Positions 37,323 through 46,449 of a DNA stretch of 64,000 nt are shown here, piece after piece. Made by a program: the position numbers and the translations under genes. Source of the stretch: Massilia sp. Root133 (lineage in GTDB: Bacteria; Pseudomonadota; Gammaproteobacteria; Burkholderiales; Burkholderiaceae_D); the NCBI RefSeq assembly GCF_001426525.1, contig NZ_LMEW01000001.1, forward strand, positions 4,978-68,977, written 5' to 3'. The notes beneath the pieces were generated by a model. That model did not search any database and was not told the DNA's origin. It saw only the letters and a program-made list of their open reading frames with translations. Each line of letters begins with the position of its first letter. The stretch's first letter is position 1.

Positions 37323-38119
37323 CTCTTTTCGCTGATTCCCGCGCACGTGGCGGGATGCTGATTTTGGCTCTCGCTTTCATCGGCGGCACCGGCTGCGTCG
37401 CGATCGATGCGGTCAACAAGAACCGCGATGAGCGTCAGCAGCGCGACGCGGAAGCAGCCCGCCAGCGCCGCATCGCCGAGCTGGCGGGCGCTGCCGCGGC
37501 GGGCAACCCGGCAGCGCGCACCTCGCTCGCGTATACCCTGGTGTCGACGCGGGACCGGAAACAGGCGGACGTGCCGCGTGCGCTGGATCTGCTGGAGCAG
37601 GCGAGCGCGCAGGACTACGCCCCGGCCCAGGCGCTGTTGGGCGAGATGTTGGGCGGTATGAGGTCGTGGGGCGGCTACGAACCTTTCGGCGCCAACCCAC
37701 GGGATCGAGCGCGCGGCATCGTCCTGCTGCAGCGTGCCGCCACCAAAATTTGCGTGGTCCAGCCCGGACCGGACATGTTTCGCGTCGAGCCCGCGCTGCG
37801 GGCCGCGCAGCTGCTGGCCCGTGCCGGCCGCGCCGACGAGTCCCGGCTCTGGCGGGCGCGCAACATCCTGCATTGCGGCGGCGGAGACGTGAACTATCTG
37901 TCGTGGGAGGCGAAAGCAGATCGCGCTTCCCCCGTGGAGCGCATCGATGCGCTGGCGCTGCTGACGTTGACCGGCAACGCCGCGGCCGTCGCAGGCGCCA
38001 AAGCCATGCTTCCTGCAGATATGGTCGCCGCCGCCGACCGCCTGGCCGACGACCTGCGCCGCCAGGTCGCGGCGTCCGAACGCGACTATCCCGCGCCGCC
38101 GCGCAAGGAGCTCCCATGA
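37319..38119 (+). CDS. Sel1/TPR-like repeat protein, predicted lipoprotein
   Basis: A 266-residue protein. An N-terminal hydrophobic stretch ends in FIGGTGC (Cys about residue 25), a weak lipobox, followed by a charged coil (NKNRDERQQRDAEAARQRR) and helical repeats of Sel1/TPR character (about 50-190; AALAYTL-, RALDLLEQASAQDYAPAQALLGEML). Such repeats bind other proteins. The start overlaps the Lgt-like stop and the stop overlaps the radical SAM start. It may be the periplasmic or membrane-attached partner of these enzymes; no direct evidence. Confidence 0.72.
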   Translation: MTLFADSRARGGMLILALAFIGGTGCVAIDAVNKNRDERQQRDAEAARQRRIAELAGAAAAGNPAARTSLAYTLVSTRDRKQADVPRALDLLEQASAQDYAPAQALLGEMLGGMRSWGGYEPFGANPRDRARGIVLLQRAATKICVVQPGPDMFRVEPALRAAQLLARAGRADESRLWRARNILHCGGGDVNYLSWEAKADRASPVERIDALALLTLTGNAAAVAGAKAMLPADMVAAADRLADDLRRQVAASERDYPAPPRKELP

Positions 38120-39585
38120 CCCGCAAGACCCGCCCCTATCTGTTCTACGACACGACGACGTCCGTCTGCTCGACCTGCCTGCATCCGGTCGAAGCGAAGA
38201 TCGTGTTCAAGGACGACAAGGTCTACATGGACAAATGGTGCGGCGCGCACGGCACCGAGCGCGTGCTCGTCAGCGACGACGTCGCATATTACCGCCTGTG
38301 CCGCGAAGTCTTCGTCAAGCACCCCGAGATGCCGCAGCAGTTCAACACGAAGATGGAGTACGGCTGCCCGTACGACTGCGGCCTGTGCCCGGACCACATG
38401 CAGCACTCGTGCCTGTCCGTCGTCGAGATCACGGACAACTGCAACCTGAACTGCCCCGTGTGCTATGCGGAGAGCGGGACGCACCGCGAACGCCATCGCC
38501 CGCTGGAAGAGGTCATCCGCATGCTCGACGCCGTCGTCGCCAACGAAGGCGAGGCGGACGTGATGCAGCTGTCCGGCGGCGAGCCCACCCTGCATCCGCA
38601 GTTCTGGGCCATCCTCGACGCCGCGAAAGCGCGCCCCATCAGGCACGTGATGATCAACACGAACGGCATCGTGCTCGCGCAGGACAAGGCATTCGTGCGG
38701 CGCCTCGCGAGCTATGCGCCCGGCGTCGAGGTCTACCTGCAATTCGATTCGCTGCGCGCCGAGGTGCATCGCGAATTGCGCGGCGCCGACCTCACGCGCA
38801 TCCGCCGCCAGGCGCTCGACAACCTCAACGAAGCCGGCCTGTCGACGACGCTCGTCGTCACGCTCAAGAAGGGCCTGAACGACGGCGAGATCGGAGACAT
38901 CATCGACTTCGCGCTGCAACAGCCCTGCGTGCGCGGCGTGACCTTGCAGCCGATCCAGGATGCCGGCCGCGTGGAAGACTACGATCCGCGCCTGCACCGC
39001 CTGACGGTGTCGGAGATCCGCCGCCGCATCGCCGAGCAAAGCGGCTTGTTCACGCTGGAGGACGTGGTGCCCGTGCCGTGCAATCCGGACACGCTGGCGA
39101 TGGCGTACGCGATCAAGACGGAAGAGGGCACCGTGCCGCTGACGCGCTGGCTGGATCCGCAGACGCTCGTCGAAGGCAGCGGCAATACGATCGTGTTCGA
39201 ACGCGACCCCGCGCTGCACGGCGCCGTGAAGGACCGCATCTTTGAACTGTTCTCGACGAACCACTCGCCGGAATCGCAGGCCAACTGCCTGTCGGAGCTG
39301 ATGTGCTGCCTGCCGCTCGTCAGGGCGCCATCCGCGCTCCGCTACGACAACGTGTTCCGGGTATTGATCGTGCAGTTCATGGACGCGTATTCGCTGGACG
39401 TGCGCGCGCTGAAGAAATCGTGCATCCACTTCGCGCTGCCGGACGGCCGCCTCGTCCCGTTCGAAAGCTACAACCTGCTGTACCGCGACGGCCGCCGGCT
39501 CGAAGCGATCCGCGCCGGCATCGCGTCGGACTTCGCGCGCCGGCGCGGGCCGGCCACGATACCGCTGGTACCCGTGACCGATTGA
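38116..39585 (+). CDS. Radical SAM protein of the MJ0619/tetraether-synthase-like family
   Basis: A 489-residue iron-sulfur enzyme. An N-terminal zinc/rubredoxin-like part has CSTC (residues 18-21) and WCGAHG (41-46), then CPYDCGLC (84-91). The radical SAM CX3CX2C motif is Cys109, Cys113 and Cys116 in CNLNCPVCYA, followed by LSGGEPTLHP. The C-terminal block VQFMDAYSLDV, SCIHFALPDG and PFESYN is typical of the COG1964-type family that includes MJ0619 and the archaeal tetraether lipid synthase Tes, which modify lipids or cofactors by radical chemistry. AAGGAG precedes ATG 38116, which overlaps the previous stop. With an Lgt-like gene in the operon, a lipid substrate is attractive but inferred. 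Confidence 0.85.
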   Translation: MTRKTRPYLFYDTTTSVCSTCLHPVEAKIVFKDDKVYMDKWCGAHGTERVLVSDDVAYYRLCREVFVKHPEMPQQFNTKMEYGCPYDCGLCPDHMQHSCLSVVEITDNCNLNCPVCYAESGTHRERHRPLEEVIRMLDAVVANEGEADVMQLSGGEPTLHPQFWAILDAAKARPIRHVMINTNGIVLAQDKAFVRRLASYAPGVEVYLQFDSLRAEVHRELRGADLTRIRRQALDNLNEAGLSTTLVVTLKKGLNDGEIGDIIDFALQQPCVRGVTLQPIQDAGRVEDYDPRLHRLTVSEIRRRIAEQSGLFTLEDVVPVPCNPDTLAMAYAIKTEEGTVPLTRWLDPQTLVEGSGNTIVFERDPALHGAVKDRIFELFSTNHSPESQANCLSELMCCLPLVRAPSALRYDNVFRVLIVQFMDAYSLDVRALKKSCIHFALPDGRLVPFESYNLLYRDGRRLEAIRAGIASDFARRRGPATIPLVPVTD

Positions 39586-39586
39586 A

Positions 39587-40237
39587 TCAGGCGACCGTGG
39601 GCTCGACGACGTACTGCGCCACCTGGGCCGCCAGCGCCTTGCGATAGGCGGGACGGGCCGTGCACCGGTCGCGCCAGGCCGTCAGGCGGGCGAAGCGCTC
39701 GACATAACCCATGCCGTCGAGCAGGCGCACGACGGTCGTCATGAGGATGTCGGCCGCACCGAATTCGCCGGCGAGATACGTGCGGCCTTCCAGCCAGTCG
39801 TCCACCTGGCCCAGGCGCTTGAGCGCGATCTCTTCGAGCACGGGGCGCTGCGCCTCGGCCCAAGGCTGGTCCATGGAAAACGCGACGAGGTTGGCGAGGT
39901 TGCCCACGTAGGGCTCGACCGAATTCAGCGCGGCGAACATCCACATCGTGGCCTGCGCACGCGCGGCCGGATCGCGCGGCAGCAGGACGGGATGGCGCTC
40001 GCCCAGGTGCAGCAGGATCGCGCCGGTTTCGAACAGCGCCAGGTCGCCGTCGTGCAGCACGGGCACCTGGGCGAACGGCTGCTCGCGGCGGTAGGCGGGC
40101 GATTCCTTGTCCTCGAAGCCGATCAGGCGCAGGTCGTAGGACTGGCCCGCTTCCTCGAGGGCCCAGCGCACGCGCAGGTCGCGCACGTGGCCCACGGCAA
40201 ACGAGGGAACCGAACGGAAGGTGGTCAGCGTGTACAT
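39587..40237 (-). CDS. Glutathione S-transferase family protein
   Basis: A 216-residue cytosolic GST-fold protein. The thioredoxin-like N-terminal domain (residues 1-80) has VPVLHDGDLALFETGAIL, where the cis-Pro and the Glu-Thr/Ser glutathione-binding site sit; the helical C-terminal domain (about 90-210) has the conserved FGAADILMTTVV. Its substrate is unknown. ATG 40235-40237 is preceded by AAGGAG at seven bases. It is divergent from a TetR-type repressor gene across 106 bases containing a palindrome, so it is probably that regulator's target. Confidence 0.9.
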   Translation of the reverse strand: MYTLTTFRSVPSFAVGHVRDLRVRWALEEAGQSYDLRLIGFEDKESPAYRREQPFAQVPVLHDGDLALFETGAILLHLGERHPVLLPRDPAARAQATMWMFAALNSVEPYVGNLANLVAFSMDQPWAEAQRPVLEEIALKRLGQVDDWLEGRTYLAGEFGAADILMTTVVRLLDGMGYVERFARLTAWRDRCTARPAYRKALAAQVAQYVVEPTVA

Positions 40238-40285
40238 GTGTCGTCTCCTTGTGGTGAATGGAAACCAGAATACGCGGCCACATAA

Positions 40286-40301
40286 TATGTTCAAGAACAT
40301 A
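40286..40301. promoter_or_regulatory. Candidate TetR-family operator
   Basis: TATGTTC-AA-GAACATA is a perfect 7+7 inverted repeat in the AT-rich middle of the GST/TetR intergenic region, where an autoregulating TetR-type repressor would be expected to bind both promoters. Confidence 0.65.
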
Positions 40302-40343
40302 ATGTGAATACGCGCATAATGCCGTTCTCGAAAGGAGACGCGA

Positions 40344-40925
40344 ATGCCCTACAGTAGCGAACACAAGGCCCAGACCCGCGAACGCATCGTGCATGCGGCG
40401 CGCCGGCTGTTCAACCGCCATGGCTTCGAACAGGTGTCGATCGACCGCGTGATGTCCGAGGCAGGCCTCACGCGCGGCGGCTTTTATCACCACTTCGACA
40501 GCAAGGACGATCTGTACGCGGCGGCCGTCGCCAGCTTCAGCACCTGCAACCCGTTCAAGCCCGATTTCAAGGACTCGCCGCCGCCCGCGCCGCGCGAACT
40601 GGCGCGCATGCTGGTCGACATCTACCTGAGCGACGAAGTGTTCGATAACATCGAGGCGCATTGTCCGTTGTATGCATTGCCGGGCGACGTCGCGCGCGCG
40701 GGGCTGTCGCCGCAGAAGGCGTACACGCAGCTGATCCGCAATCTCGTGCACGTGTACGCGGGCGCGCTCGCGCACGAAGCGGACGGCGAGCAGCGCGCGC
40801 AGGCCATCGTTGCGCTGTGCGTGGGCGGGATGGTGCTGGCGCGGACGACGGACGATGCCGCGCTGCGCCGCTCGCTGCGGGCGGCCGCGAGGACGCAGGC
40901 CCTGGCCCTGCTGGAAGCGATGTAA
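40344..40925 (+). CDS. TetR/AcrR family transcriptional regulator
   Basis: A 193-residue repressor-type protein. The N-terminal helix-turn-helix (about residues 10-55) reads RIVHAARRLFNRHGFEQVSIDRVMSEAGLTRGGFYHHFDSK, the classic TetR pattern; the C-terminal ligand domain is of the TetR_C type seen in regulators of oxidoreductase and GST genes. The start ATG 40344 has AAAGGAG upstream. It is divergent from the GST gene and probably controls it and itself. Confidence 0.92.
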   Translation: MPYSSEHKAQTRERIVHAARRLFNRHGFEQVSIDRVMSEAGLTRGGFYHHFDSKDDLYAAAVASFSTCNPFKPDFKDSPPPAPRELARMLVDIYLSDEVFDNIEAHCPLYALPGDVARAGLSPQKAYTQLIRNLVHVYAGALAHEADGEQRAQAIVALCVGGMVLARTTDDAALRRSLRAAARTQALALLEAM

Positions 40926-41027
40926 ACGCCGCGTATAAATTGGGGCGTCTCCCCGTTGTCATGACAATTGGTGAGTTTTTCGTGGCGTAAACACCCTAGA
41001 CTGCTTGGCACCGGGTGGCGGGTGCTA

Positions 41028-41046
41028 CCTGGTCACAATAACCAGG
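41028..41046 (+). promoter_or_regulatory. Leader hairpin before the Yip1 gene
   Basis: CCTGGT (41028-41033) pairs with ACCAGG (41041-41046); the ribosome-binding sequence AGGGAG begins inside the 3' arm, 7 bases before the start at 41057. Stem formation would partly mask it. Confidence 0.35.
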
Positions 41047-41056
41047 GAGTCAATAC

Positions 41057-41752
41057 ATGCCCACGCAGCCGCTCTTCGACATCGGAAACGTCATTCTCGC
41101 GCCTTCGCCCACCTTCGCACGGCTGAAGGACAAGCCTCGCCCTTTCATCCCGCTGCTCGTCCTGATCCTGTTGACGCTGGCCGTCAGCTGCTGGTACGTC
41201 TCGTCGCTCGATTTCGCCTGGTTCCGCGAGCACATGCTGGCGGCGCAGGGGCCCATGAAGCCGGAAGCGCGGGCCGCGATGGCGCAGTTCCTGACGCCGA
41301 AGACGATGATGTGGAGCTCCGGCGCCGGCGCCGTCCTGGGCACGCCGCTCATCTGCGCCATCGTGGCGCTGTACTACCTGTTGGCGGGCAAGGTGATGGG
41401 CACCGGCATCGGCTACGGCAAGTGGTTCGGCTTCGCCGTCTGGACCAGCATCCCGCGCCTGCTGACGGTGCCCCTGTCGGCGCTGCAGATCCTGACGTCG
41501 GGCGGCCGCCTGGCGCCGGAAGACATGAACATGGTGTCGCTCAACTACCTGCTGCTGCACGTGCCCATGTCCAGCCCCTGGTTCGGCTTCGCCACCAATC
41601 TCGACCTCTCGTCCGTGTGGTCCATCGCGCTGGCCGTGCTTGGCCTGAAGGCGTGGACGGGACGCTCGACCGCCGCCTGCGTGACGGTCGCCGTGCTGCC
41701 GTACGCGGTCGTCTACGGCATCTGGGCCGCGAAGATCGCCTTCCTCGGATAA
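41057..41752 (+). CDS. YIP1 family membrane protein
   Basis: A 231-residue inner-membrane protein with five or six hydrophobic segments. The N-terminus NVILAPSPTFARLKDKPRPFIPLLVLI is typical of bacterial Yip1-domain proteins, and GIGYGKWFGFAVWTSIPRLL lies in the middle. In bacteria these proteins often accompany MacAB-like exporters; the exact role is unknown. The MacA-like adaptor gene starts four bases after its stop, so it heads a four-gene operon. Confidence 0.85.
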   Translation: MPTQPLFDIGNVILAPSPTFARLKDKPRPFIPLLVLILLTLAVSCWYVSSLDFAWFREHMLAAQGPMKPEARAAMAQFLTPKTMMWSSGAGAVLGTPLICAIVALYYLLAGKVMGTGIGYGKWFGFAVWTSIPRLLTVPLSALQILTSGGRLAPEDMNMVSLNYLLLHVPMSSPWFGFATNLDLSSVWSIALAVLGLKAWTGRSTAACVTVAVLPYAVVYGIWAAKIAFLG

Positions 41753-41756
41753 GCGC

Positions 41757-42965
41757 ATGAAGAAGAAACTGATAGGCGCGGCCGTCGTCGCGGCGTTCTT
41801 CATCGTCCCCGTGGCGGTGAAGTTCGCGGGCAAGCAGACGCGCCGCGAGGCCGAGCTGGCGACCGTGCAGAAGCTGGCCATCCACCCGGCCATCCTCGCG
41901 ACCGGCAACCTCGTGTTCCGCCAGGAGGTGCAGCTGTCGGCGGAGGTCATCGGCAAGGTGGCCGGCGTGCTGGTGAAGGAGGGCGACCACGTCGAGCGCG
42001 GGACGATCCTGCTGCGGCTCGATCCGACCGTGTACCTGGCCGAGGTGGCGCAGCAGGAGGCGAACCGCCGCAACGCCGCCATCGCGATCGAGCGCGCCCA
42101 GATCAACCTCGCGAACCAGCAGCGCAACCTGGACCGCACGGGCCAGCTGTACAAGGCGAAGTACATCGACATCTCCAAGTACGACGACGCCGTGCACCAG
42201 GTCGATCTCGCCAAGGTCGAGCTGCGCGCCAGCCGCGAGACGCTCGAGCAGGCCAGCGCGCTGCTGTCGCAGGCGCGCGAGCACCTGGCCAAGACGGAAG
42301 TGCGCGCGCCCATCGACGGCACCGTGACGGCCGTGCCGATCAAGATCGGCGAGACGGCCGTCGCCAGCGCCACCGGCATCGCGGGATCGTCGCTGATGAC
42401 GATCGCCGACGTCGGCTCGATCATGGCCGAGGTGAACGTGGACGAGGCGGACATCGCGCGCGTGGGCGTCGGCCAGCAGGCCAAGGTGTTCCCGGCCGCG
42501 TTCCCCGACCAGCCCGTGACGGGCCGCGTGGAAAGCGTGGCGATGGCGCCGAAGACCGTCCTCGGCGCGCAGACGCAGGGCCGCAGCTACGTCGTCAAGC
42601 TGCGCCTCGACGACGCGAAGCTCGCACTGCGCTCCGGCATGACGTGCCGCGTCGAGATCGTGGTCGGCAACGGCGCGGCGCGCGCCGCGGTGCCGATCCA
42701 GGCCGTGCTGAGCGAGGAAATCCCGGGTGCGAAGGACAAGGTGAAGAACACCAGCTACCTGTTCGTCGTGCAGGACGGGAAGGTCAAGAAGACGACGGTG
42801 GAACTGGGCCTGTCGGACGACGCCAACCAGGAAGTGACGAAGGGCGTGGTGGCGGGCCAGACGATCGCCGTGGGCCCCGCGCGCCTGCTGCGCGAGCTGC
42901 ACGACGGCGATGCCGTGGTCGCGAAGAAGGCCGACGTGAAGGTCGCGGAAGGAGCGCATCCGTGA
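41757..42965 (+). CDS. Periplasmic adaptor (membrane fusion protein) of a MacAB-like exporter
   Basis: A 402-residue protein with an N-terminal membrane anchor (about residues 5-22), a biotinyl-lipoyl-like domain ([28 protein letters not shown]), a long alpha hairpin (about 105-195), the second lipoyl half ([15 protein letters not shown]) and beta-barrel domains. It links the inner-membrane permease to an outer-membrane channel. The GTG start of the ATPase gene overlaps its stop. No TolC-type gene is in the window. Confidence 0.9.
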   Translation: MKKKLIGAAVVAAFFIVPVAVKFAGKQTRREAELATVQKLAIHPAILATGNLVFRQEVQLSAEVIGKVAGVLVKEGDHVERGTILLRLDPTVYLAEVAQQEANRRNAAIAIERAQINLANQQRNLDRTGQLYKAKYIDISKYDDAVHQVDLAKVELRASRETLEQASALLSQAREHLAKTEVRAPIDGTVTAVPIKIGETAVASATGIAGSSLMTIADVGSIMAEVNVDEADIARVGVGQQAKVFPAAFPDQPVTGRVESVAMAPKTVLGAQTQGRSYVVKLRLDDAKLALRSGMTCRVEIVVGNGAARAAVPIQAVLSEEIPGAKDKVKNTSYLFVVQDGKVKKTTVELGLSDDANQEVTKGVVAGQTIAVGPARLLRELHDGDAVVAKKADVKVAEGAHP

Positions 42966-43654
42966 TCCGGCTGGAAGGCGTGACGCGGCAGTACACGATG
43001 GGCGACCAGACCGTACATGCGCTGCAGGGCGTCGACCTGCACATCCGGGCCAATGAATTCGTCGCGTTCATCGGCGCGTCCGGCTCCGGCAAGTCGACCA
43101 TGATGAACATCGTGGGTTGTCTCGATCGCCCCAGCAGCGGCGCGTATTGGCTCAACGGGCGCGAGGTCGCGACGATGTCCGGCGACGAACTGGCGCGCGT
43201 GCGCAACCAGGAGATCGGCTTCATCTTCCAGAGCTTTCACCTGCTGCCGCGCGCGAGTGCGCTCGACAACGTGGCGCAGCCGCTGATCTACCGCGGCATC
43301 CCGTTGCGCGAACGCCTCGCGCTGGCCGAACAGGCCTTGCAGCGCGTGGGCCTCGGCGGACGGCTGCATCACCGGCCCAACGAATTGTCGGGCGGCCAGC
43401 GCCAGCGCGTCGCGATCGCCCGTGCGCTCGTGGGCAAACCTTCCATCCTGCTGGCCGACGAACCGACGGGGAACCTCGATTCCGCCACCAGCGAAGAGAT
43501 CCTGGCCCTGATCCGCGAACTGCATGCGGGCGGGCAGACGGTCGTCATGGTGACGCACGAGCCCGAGATCGCGGCGCAGTGCCGGCGCGTCGTGCGGTTG
43601 CGCGACGGGCGCATCGTGTCGGACACGAGGAATGATGCGGAGAACGCGGCATGA
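42962..43654 (+). CDS. ABC transporter ATP-binding protein, MacB/LolD type
   Basis: A 230-residue ATPase. Walker A GASGSGKS is at about residues 39-46, the Q-loop in FIFQSFHLL, the signature [15 protein letters not shown] at about 140-154 and Walker [13 protein letters not shown] at about 160-171. The GTG start 42962 overlaps the adaptor stop, and the stop overlaps the permease start (ATGA). In MacB itself ATPase and permease are one chain; here they are separate genes. Confidence 0.93.
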   Translation: MIRLEGVTRQYTMGDQTVHALQGVDLHIRANEFVAFIGASGSGKSTMMNIVGCLDRPSSGAYWLNGREVATMSGDELARVRNQEIGFIFQSFHLLPRASALDNVAQPLIYRGIPLRERLALAEQALQRVGLGGRLHHRPNELSGGQRQRVAIARALVGKPSILLADEPTGNLDSATSEEILALIRELHAGGQTVVMVTHEPEIAAQCRRVVRLRDGRIVSDTRNDAENAA

Positions 43655-44871
43655 ACCTGTTCCTCGAAAGCCTGCGCTCGGCGCTGGCATCGATCCGCGC
43701 GCACCGGCTGCGCAGCTTCCTCACGTCGCTGGGCATCATCATCGGGGTGGCGTCGGTGATCACGGTGATCTCGCTGATCCAGGGCCTGTCGAAAAGCGTC
43801 ACCGACCAGTTCGAAGGACTGGGCGGCAACGGCCTGACGGTCCGGCCGCACAACGAGTTCAAGGAGGTCATGCGCGGCAAGGTGAACTACCTGCGTTTCG
43901 ACGACGTGGAGCAGCTGCGCCTGCGCGTGGACGGCATCCGCAACCTCAGCCCCGTGTTCACGCCCGGTTTTTCCGAGGTTCGCTTCACGGGCATGTCGGC
44001 GACGGCGCAGGTGTTCGCCACGACGGCCAGCTACCAGGAGGTGAATGGCCGCTACGCGCGGCTGGGGCGGTTCCTCAGCGAGTCCGACGACGCCGGCGCG
44101 CGCCGCGTGGCCGTCATCGGCGAGAAGCTGATCGAGGACCTGCACCTGCCGCCGAACCCGGTCGGCCAATTCGTCCTGTACGCGAACGAGTGGTTCAAGA
44201 TCGTCGGCGTGATGGAAAAGCGGGGCGAGATCTTCGGTATGTCGCAGGACAACTACATGATCATCCCGTTCAAGACGGGGCAGAGCATCATCGGCAACAA
44301 CACGCGTCCGCAGCTGCAGATCACGGTCGCCGTGCGCGACCTGGGCCGGCTGGACGCGACCCGCAGCCACATCCGCATGGTCATGCGCCAGGCGCACCGC
44401 CTGAAGCCAGACGACACGGACGATTTCGAGATCGAATCGGCCGACCAGATCGCGAAATCGTTCGAAAAGCTGAGCGGCACCGTGACGCTCGTGATGGGCG
44501 GCGTCGTCGGCATCGCGCTGCTGGTGGGCGGCATCGGCATCATGAACATCATGCTGGTGTCGGTGAAGGAGCGCACGCGCGAGATCGGCATCTGCAAGGC
44601 GATCGGCGCGCGCAGCCGCGACATCCTGCTGCAGTTCCTGATCGAGGCCGTCACCCTGTCGCTGCTGGGCGGCCTGCTGGGCCTCGTGATCGGCTACGCG
44701 CTGGGCGTCGGCATTGCCGCGATGATCCCCGACTTCCCGCCGGCCGTCGTGCCGTGGTGGGCGGTGGCGCTTTCGGTGCTGTTCTCGGGCGGCGTGGGTG
44801 TCGTGTTCGGCGTCGTCCCGGCCAGCCAGGCTGCGCGCCTGGACCCGATCGACGCGCTCCGCTACGAATAA
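43651..44871 (+). CDS. ABC transporter permease, FtsX/MacB type
   Basis: A 406-residue protein with the MacB permease layout: one N-terminal transmembrane helix ([22 protein letters not shown]), a MacB periplasmic core domain (about residues 45-245) and three C-terminal helices (from about 282). The motif [18 protein letters not shown] between helices 2 and 3 is a family signature. It uses mechanical force from ATP hydrolysis to push substrates through the adaptor and an outer channel. The start overlaps the ATPase stop. Substrate unknown. Confidence 0.92.
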   Translation: MNLFLESLRSALASIRAHRLRSFLTSLGIIIGVASVITVISLIQGLSKSVTDQFEGLGGNGLTVRPHNEFKEVMRGKVNYLRFDDVEQLRLRVDGIRNLSPVFTPGFSEVRFTGMSATAQVFATTASYQEVNGRYARLGRFLSESDDAGARRVAVIGEKLIEDLHLPPNPVGQFVLYANEWFKIVGVMEKRGEIFGMSQDNYMIIPFKTGQSIIGNNTRPQLQITVAVRDLGRLDATRSHIRMVMRQAHRLKPDDTDDFEIESADQIAKSFEKLSGTVTLVMGGVVGIALLVGGIGIMNIMLVSVKERTREIGICKAIGARSRDILLQFLIEAVTLSLLGGLLGLVIGYALGVGIAAMIPDFPPAVVPWWAVALSVLFSGGVGVVFGVVPASQAARLDPIDALRYE

Positions 44872-44872
44872 G

Positions 44873-44952
44873 AACCGGGGTCAGAGCCCTTTTTTTGGCA
44901 ATATCCCGGCGAACATTGCCTAAAACCGGGCTCTGACCCCGGTTTTAGGCAA
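44873..44952. repeat. Overlapping inverted repeats with two competing hairpins
   Basis: AACCGGGGTCAGAGCCC (44873-44889) and its perfect reverse complement (44928-44944) could form a 17-bp stem. TTGCCTAAAACCGGG (44916-44930) and its perfect reverse complement (44938-44952) form a 15-bp stem that shares bases with the first, so only one can form at a time. A T7 run follows the first arm. The GGGGTCAGAGCCC core is a REP-type sequence common in Oxalobacteraceae. It lies between convergent genes and can end transcription in both directions. Confidence 0.75.
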
Positions 44953-44962
44953 TTGACAGGGA

Positions 44963-46423
44963 TCAGGCCGCGAGCTTCTTCTTCAGCAGCTCGGTCACCT
45001 GCGCCGGATTCGCCTTGCCCTTCGACGCTTTCATGCATTGGCCGATCAGCGCGTTGATGGCGGCTTCCTTGCCGGCCTTGTACTGCTCGACCGACTTCGC
45101 ATTGTTGGCCAGGACCTCGTCGACGATCGCTTCCAGCGCGCCCGTGTCGGAAATCTGCTTCAGGCCTTCGCGTTCGATGATCGTGTCGGCCAGGTGCTCG
45201 TCTTCCGACTGCGCTTCCCACATCAGGCTGAAGACCTTCTTGCCCGCGTTGTTCGAGATCGTGCCGTCGGCGATGCGCTTCAGCAGCAGGGCCAGTTGCG
45301 ATGCTTCGACCGGCGAGTCCTCGATGGCGACGTCGGCGCGGTTCAGCGCGGACGACACGTCGCCCATCAGCCAGTTCGCGGCCGCCTTGGCGCTTTCCTT
45401 GCCGGCCTTGGCGACGACGGCTTCGTAATACGTGGCCATCGCCTGCGACGACGTCAGGATCAGCGCGTCGTATTCCGGCAGGCCGTAGTCGCCGATGAAG
45501 CGTTCGCGCATCGCGGCCGGCAGTTCCGGCATGCTGGCCTTCACGCGGTCGATCCAGTCCTGCGAGATCGCCAGCGGCGGCAGGTCGGGGTCCGGGAAGT
45601 AGCGGTAATCCTGCGCGTCTTCCTTGGTGCGCATCTCGCGCGTTTCCTTGCGGTCCGGATCCCACAGGCGCGTGGCCTGCACCACCTTGCCGCCGTCCTC
45701 GATCAGCTCGATCTGGCGGCGCACTTCGTAGTGGATCGCTTCTTCCATGAAGCGGAAGGAGTTCAGGTTCTTGATCTCGCAGCGGGTACCGAATTCCTTC
45801 TGGCCGACGGGGCGCACGGACACGTTGACGTCGCAGCGGAACGAACCTTCCTGCATGTTGCCGTCGCAGACGCCCAGCCACATCACCAGGCCGTGCAGTG
45901 CCTTCGCATAGGCGACGGCTTCGGCGGCGCTGCGGATTTCCGGCTCGGAGACGATCTCCAGCAGCGGCGTGCCGGCGCGGTTCAGGTCGATGCCGCTCAT
46001 GCCGTGGTAGTCCTCGTGCAGCGACTTGCCGGCGTCTTCCTCGAGGTGGGCGCGGGTCAGGTTGACGGTCTTCGTCTCCAGCTTGCCGTCCTTTTCGAAC
46101 GCGAACGTGAGGCTGCCGCCCTGCACGACCGGGTCTTCGAACTGGCTGATCTGGTAACCCTTCGGCAGGTCGGGATAAAAGTAGTTCTTTCGCGCGAAGA
46201 CGGACTGCGGCGCGATCTTCGCACCGACCGCGAGGCCGAAGCAGATGGCGCGTTCGACCGCGCCCTTGTTCATCACGGGCAGCACGCCCGGCAGCGCCAG
46301 GTCGACAGGGCTCGCCTGCGTGTTCGGCTCGGCGCCGAACTTGATCGAGCTGCCGCTGAAGATTTTGGAGTTGGTCGTGAGCTGGACGTGGTTCTCAAGA
46401 CCGATGACGACTTCCCATTGCAT
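44963..46423 (-). CDS. gatB: Aspartyl/glutamyl-tRNA amidotransferase subunit B
   Basis: A 486-residue subunit that binds the misacylated tRNA and activates its side chain with ATP. It has the family start [13 protein letters not shown], the [25 protein letters not shown] segment, and the C-terminal YqeY-like tail ([22 protein letters not shown]). The length is normal. It is the last gene of gatC-gatA-gatB; gatA ends 26 bases upstream of its start. The complex supplies Gln-tRNA and/or Asn-tRNA. Confidence 0.96.
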   Translation of the reverse strand: MQWEVVIGLENHVQLTTNSKIFSGSSIKFGAEPNTQASPVDLALPGVLPVMNKGAVERAICFGLAVGAKIAPQSVFARKNYFYPDLPKGYQISQFEDPVVQGGSLTFAFEKDGKLETKTVNLTRAHLEEDAGKSLHEDYHGMSGIDLNRAGTPLLEIVSEPEIRSAAEAVAYAKALHGLVMWLGVCDGNMQEGSFRCDVNVSVRPVGQKEFGTRCEIKNLNSFRFMEEAIHYEVRRQIELIEDGGKVVQATRLWDPDRKETREMRTKEDAQDYRYFPDPDLPPLAISQDWIDRVKASMPELPAAMRERFIGDYGLPEYDALILTSSQAMATYYEAVVAKAGKESAKAAANWLMGDVSSALNRADVAIEDSPVEASQLALLLKRIADGTISNNAGKKVFSLMWEAQSEDEHLADTIIEREGLKQISDTGALEAIVDEVLANNAKSVEQYKAGKEAAINALIGQCMKASKGKANPAQVTELLKKKLAA

Positions 46424-46449
46424 GGTGTTCTCTCTTGTATGTCAGTGCG

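Noticed and set aside
38086..39429. A 447-residue minus-strand frame opposite the radical SAM gene
   Set aside because: No motif; antisense shadow of a gene with clear catalytic cysteines.
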